Part shown: positions 63,706 through 64,000 of the stretch, one piece after another
Numbering within the stretch: the stretch's first letter is position 1
Layout: every line of letters begins with the position of its first letter
Position numbers and translations under genes: made by a program
Notes under the pieces: generated by a model
The model's input: the letters and a program-made list of their open reading frames with translations, nothing else
Told to the model about the DNA's origin: nothing
The model's database searches: none
Assembly: GCA_964478415.1 (NCBI GenBank)
Contig: CAYZII010000002.1
Span: 1 to 64,000, forward strand
Direction: 5' to 3'
DNA length: 64,000 nucleotides
Origin: Sulfuricystis sp964478415
GTDB lineage: Bacteria > Pseudomonadota > Gammaproteobacteria > Burkholderiales > Rhodocyclaceae

Positions 63706-64000
63706 ATGCCCCAGCTGTTCGACCCGCTCACGCTGCGTGAGCTCACCCTGCCCCATCGCATCGGCATTCCGCCGATGTGCCAGTACTCGGCGCGGGATGG
63801 CCTCGCCAACGACTGGCATTTCGTGCATTATGGCTCTCGCGCCGTCGGCGGCGCGGCGCTGATCATCGTCGAGGCCACCGCCGTCGTGCCGGAAGGCCGT
63901 ATCAGCCCGGGCGATCTCGGTCTGTGGAATGATGCGCAGATCGGGCCTCTCGCCCGCATCGCGCACTTCATCGCCGCACAAGGCGCCGTGCCCGCGATCC
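63706..64000 (+). CDS. Old yellow enzyme-family NADH:flavin oxidoreductase, 5' part
   Basis: First 98 residues of an FMN-dependent ene-reductase, cut by the right window edge. It begins MPQLFDPLTLRELTLPHRI and has PPMCQYSARDGLANDWHFVHY, the Cys-containing FMN region of the YqjM-like subgroup, then GGAALIIVEATAVVPEGRISPGD. AAGGAG lies 10 bases before the ATG. Downstream neighbours are not visible. Confidence 0.9.
   Translation, partial: MPQLFDPLTLRELTLPHRIGIPPMCQYSARDGLANDWHFVHYGSRAVGGAALIIVEATAVVPEGRISPGDLGLWNDAQIGPLARIAHFIAAQGAVPAI

Overview
The window looks like chromosome of a GC-rich betaproteobacterium of the Rhodocyclales/Nitrosomonadales type. That placement is inferred from gene order and family content (pilS-pilR-ampD, pcm-rhodanese-tolC next to waaA, a LiuR-type leucine operon, class I phaC, ubiC/ubiX, thiC, OxyR-dps); no rRNA is present to confirm it. 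There are no transposases, integrases, CRISPR arrays or rRNA genes. Two tRNA genes are present. Coding density is very high: many neighbours overlap by ATGA or TGATG, and only one stretch longer than 300 bases (86-604) has no recognisable gene.

Layout. 1-85: 5' end of a Lys/Ala-rich protein gene. 605-4333 (minus): small membrane protein, pilS, pilR (type IV pilus two-component system), ampD (peptidoglycan recycling). 4444-5680: tRNA-Pro(CGG), ispB, tRNA-Gly(CCC). 5691-9809: mutY, an alpha-carbonic anhydrase with a long low-complexity N-terminal linker, and thiC. 9826-25496: a lipopolysaccharide/core-glycan locus: a WaaE-type transferase, a WaaG-like transferase, a WaaQ-type heptosyltransferase, msbA, six more glycosyl- or methyltransferases, a hexapeptide acyltransferase, a further methyltransferase and transferase, an O-antigen ligase, waaC and waaA. 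The middle of this locus is visibly poorer in GC and holds two interleaved pairs of paralogous glycosyltransferases. 25475-33213: Uma2 nuclease-like protein, TolC-family channel, rhodanese, pcm, and an RND pump operon led by its own TetR regulator, with a clear operator and promoter. 33411-37239: a small orphan gene, then an overlapping five-gene operon rapZ - NusG domain II protein - Gx transporter - ubiX - Lon-N protein, with ubiC divergent.

37281-47976: leucine/isovalerate degradation (liu) regulon: LiuR-type MerR regulator, a MerR-style promoter with an operator in the spacer, then thioesterase, isovaleryl-CoA dehydrogenase, thiolase, an EamA exporter, a second acyl-CoA dehydrogenase, both methylcrotonyl-CoA carboxylase subunits, methylglutaconyl-CoA hydratase and HMG-CoA lyase. 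Together these convert isovaleryl-CoA to acetyl-CoA and acetoacetate; thiolase supply and phaC (49097) link this to polyhydroxyalkanoate storage. 48069-54176: metallo-beta-lactamase-fold protein, phaC, a PIN-domain gene overlapping phaC, a degenerate HD-GYP protein, an alpha/beta hydrolase, a GIY-YIG (DUF123) protein and dps. 54274-56563: oxyR, with an OxyR-type box upstream of dps, and a divergent phosphotransferase-kinase fusion. 56673-64000: a PilZ-like protein, HIT protein, a small Cys-motif membrane protein, miaB, an orphan N-acetylglutaminylglutamine-type amidotransferase, YjbQ, a LysE exporter and the start of an old yellow enzyme gene.

No wholly new defence or mobile system was seen. 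The most interesting items are the interleaved glycosyltransferase duplications, the ubiX-linked Gx transporter/NusG-II operon, the orphan amidotransferase, the phaC-overlapping PIN gene without antitoxin, and three well-resolved regulatory sites (TetR, LiuR, OxyR).
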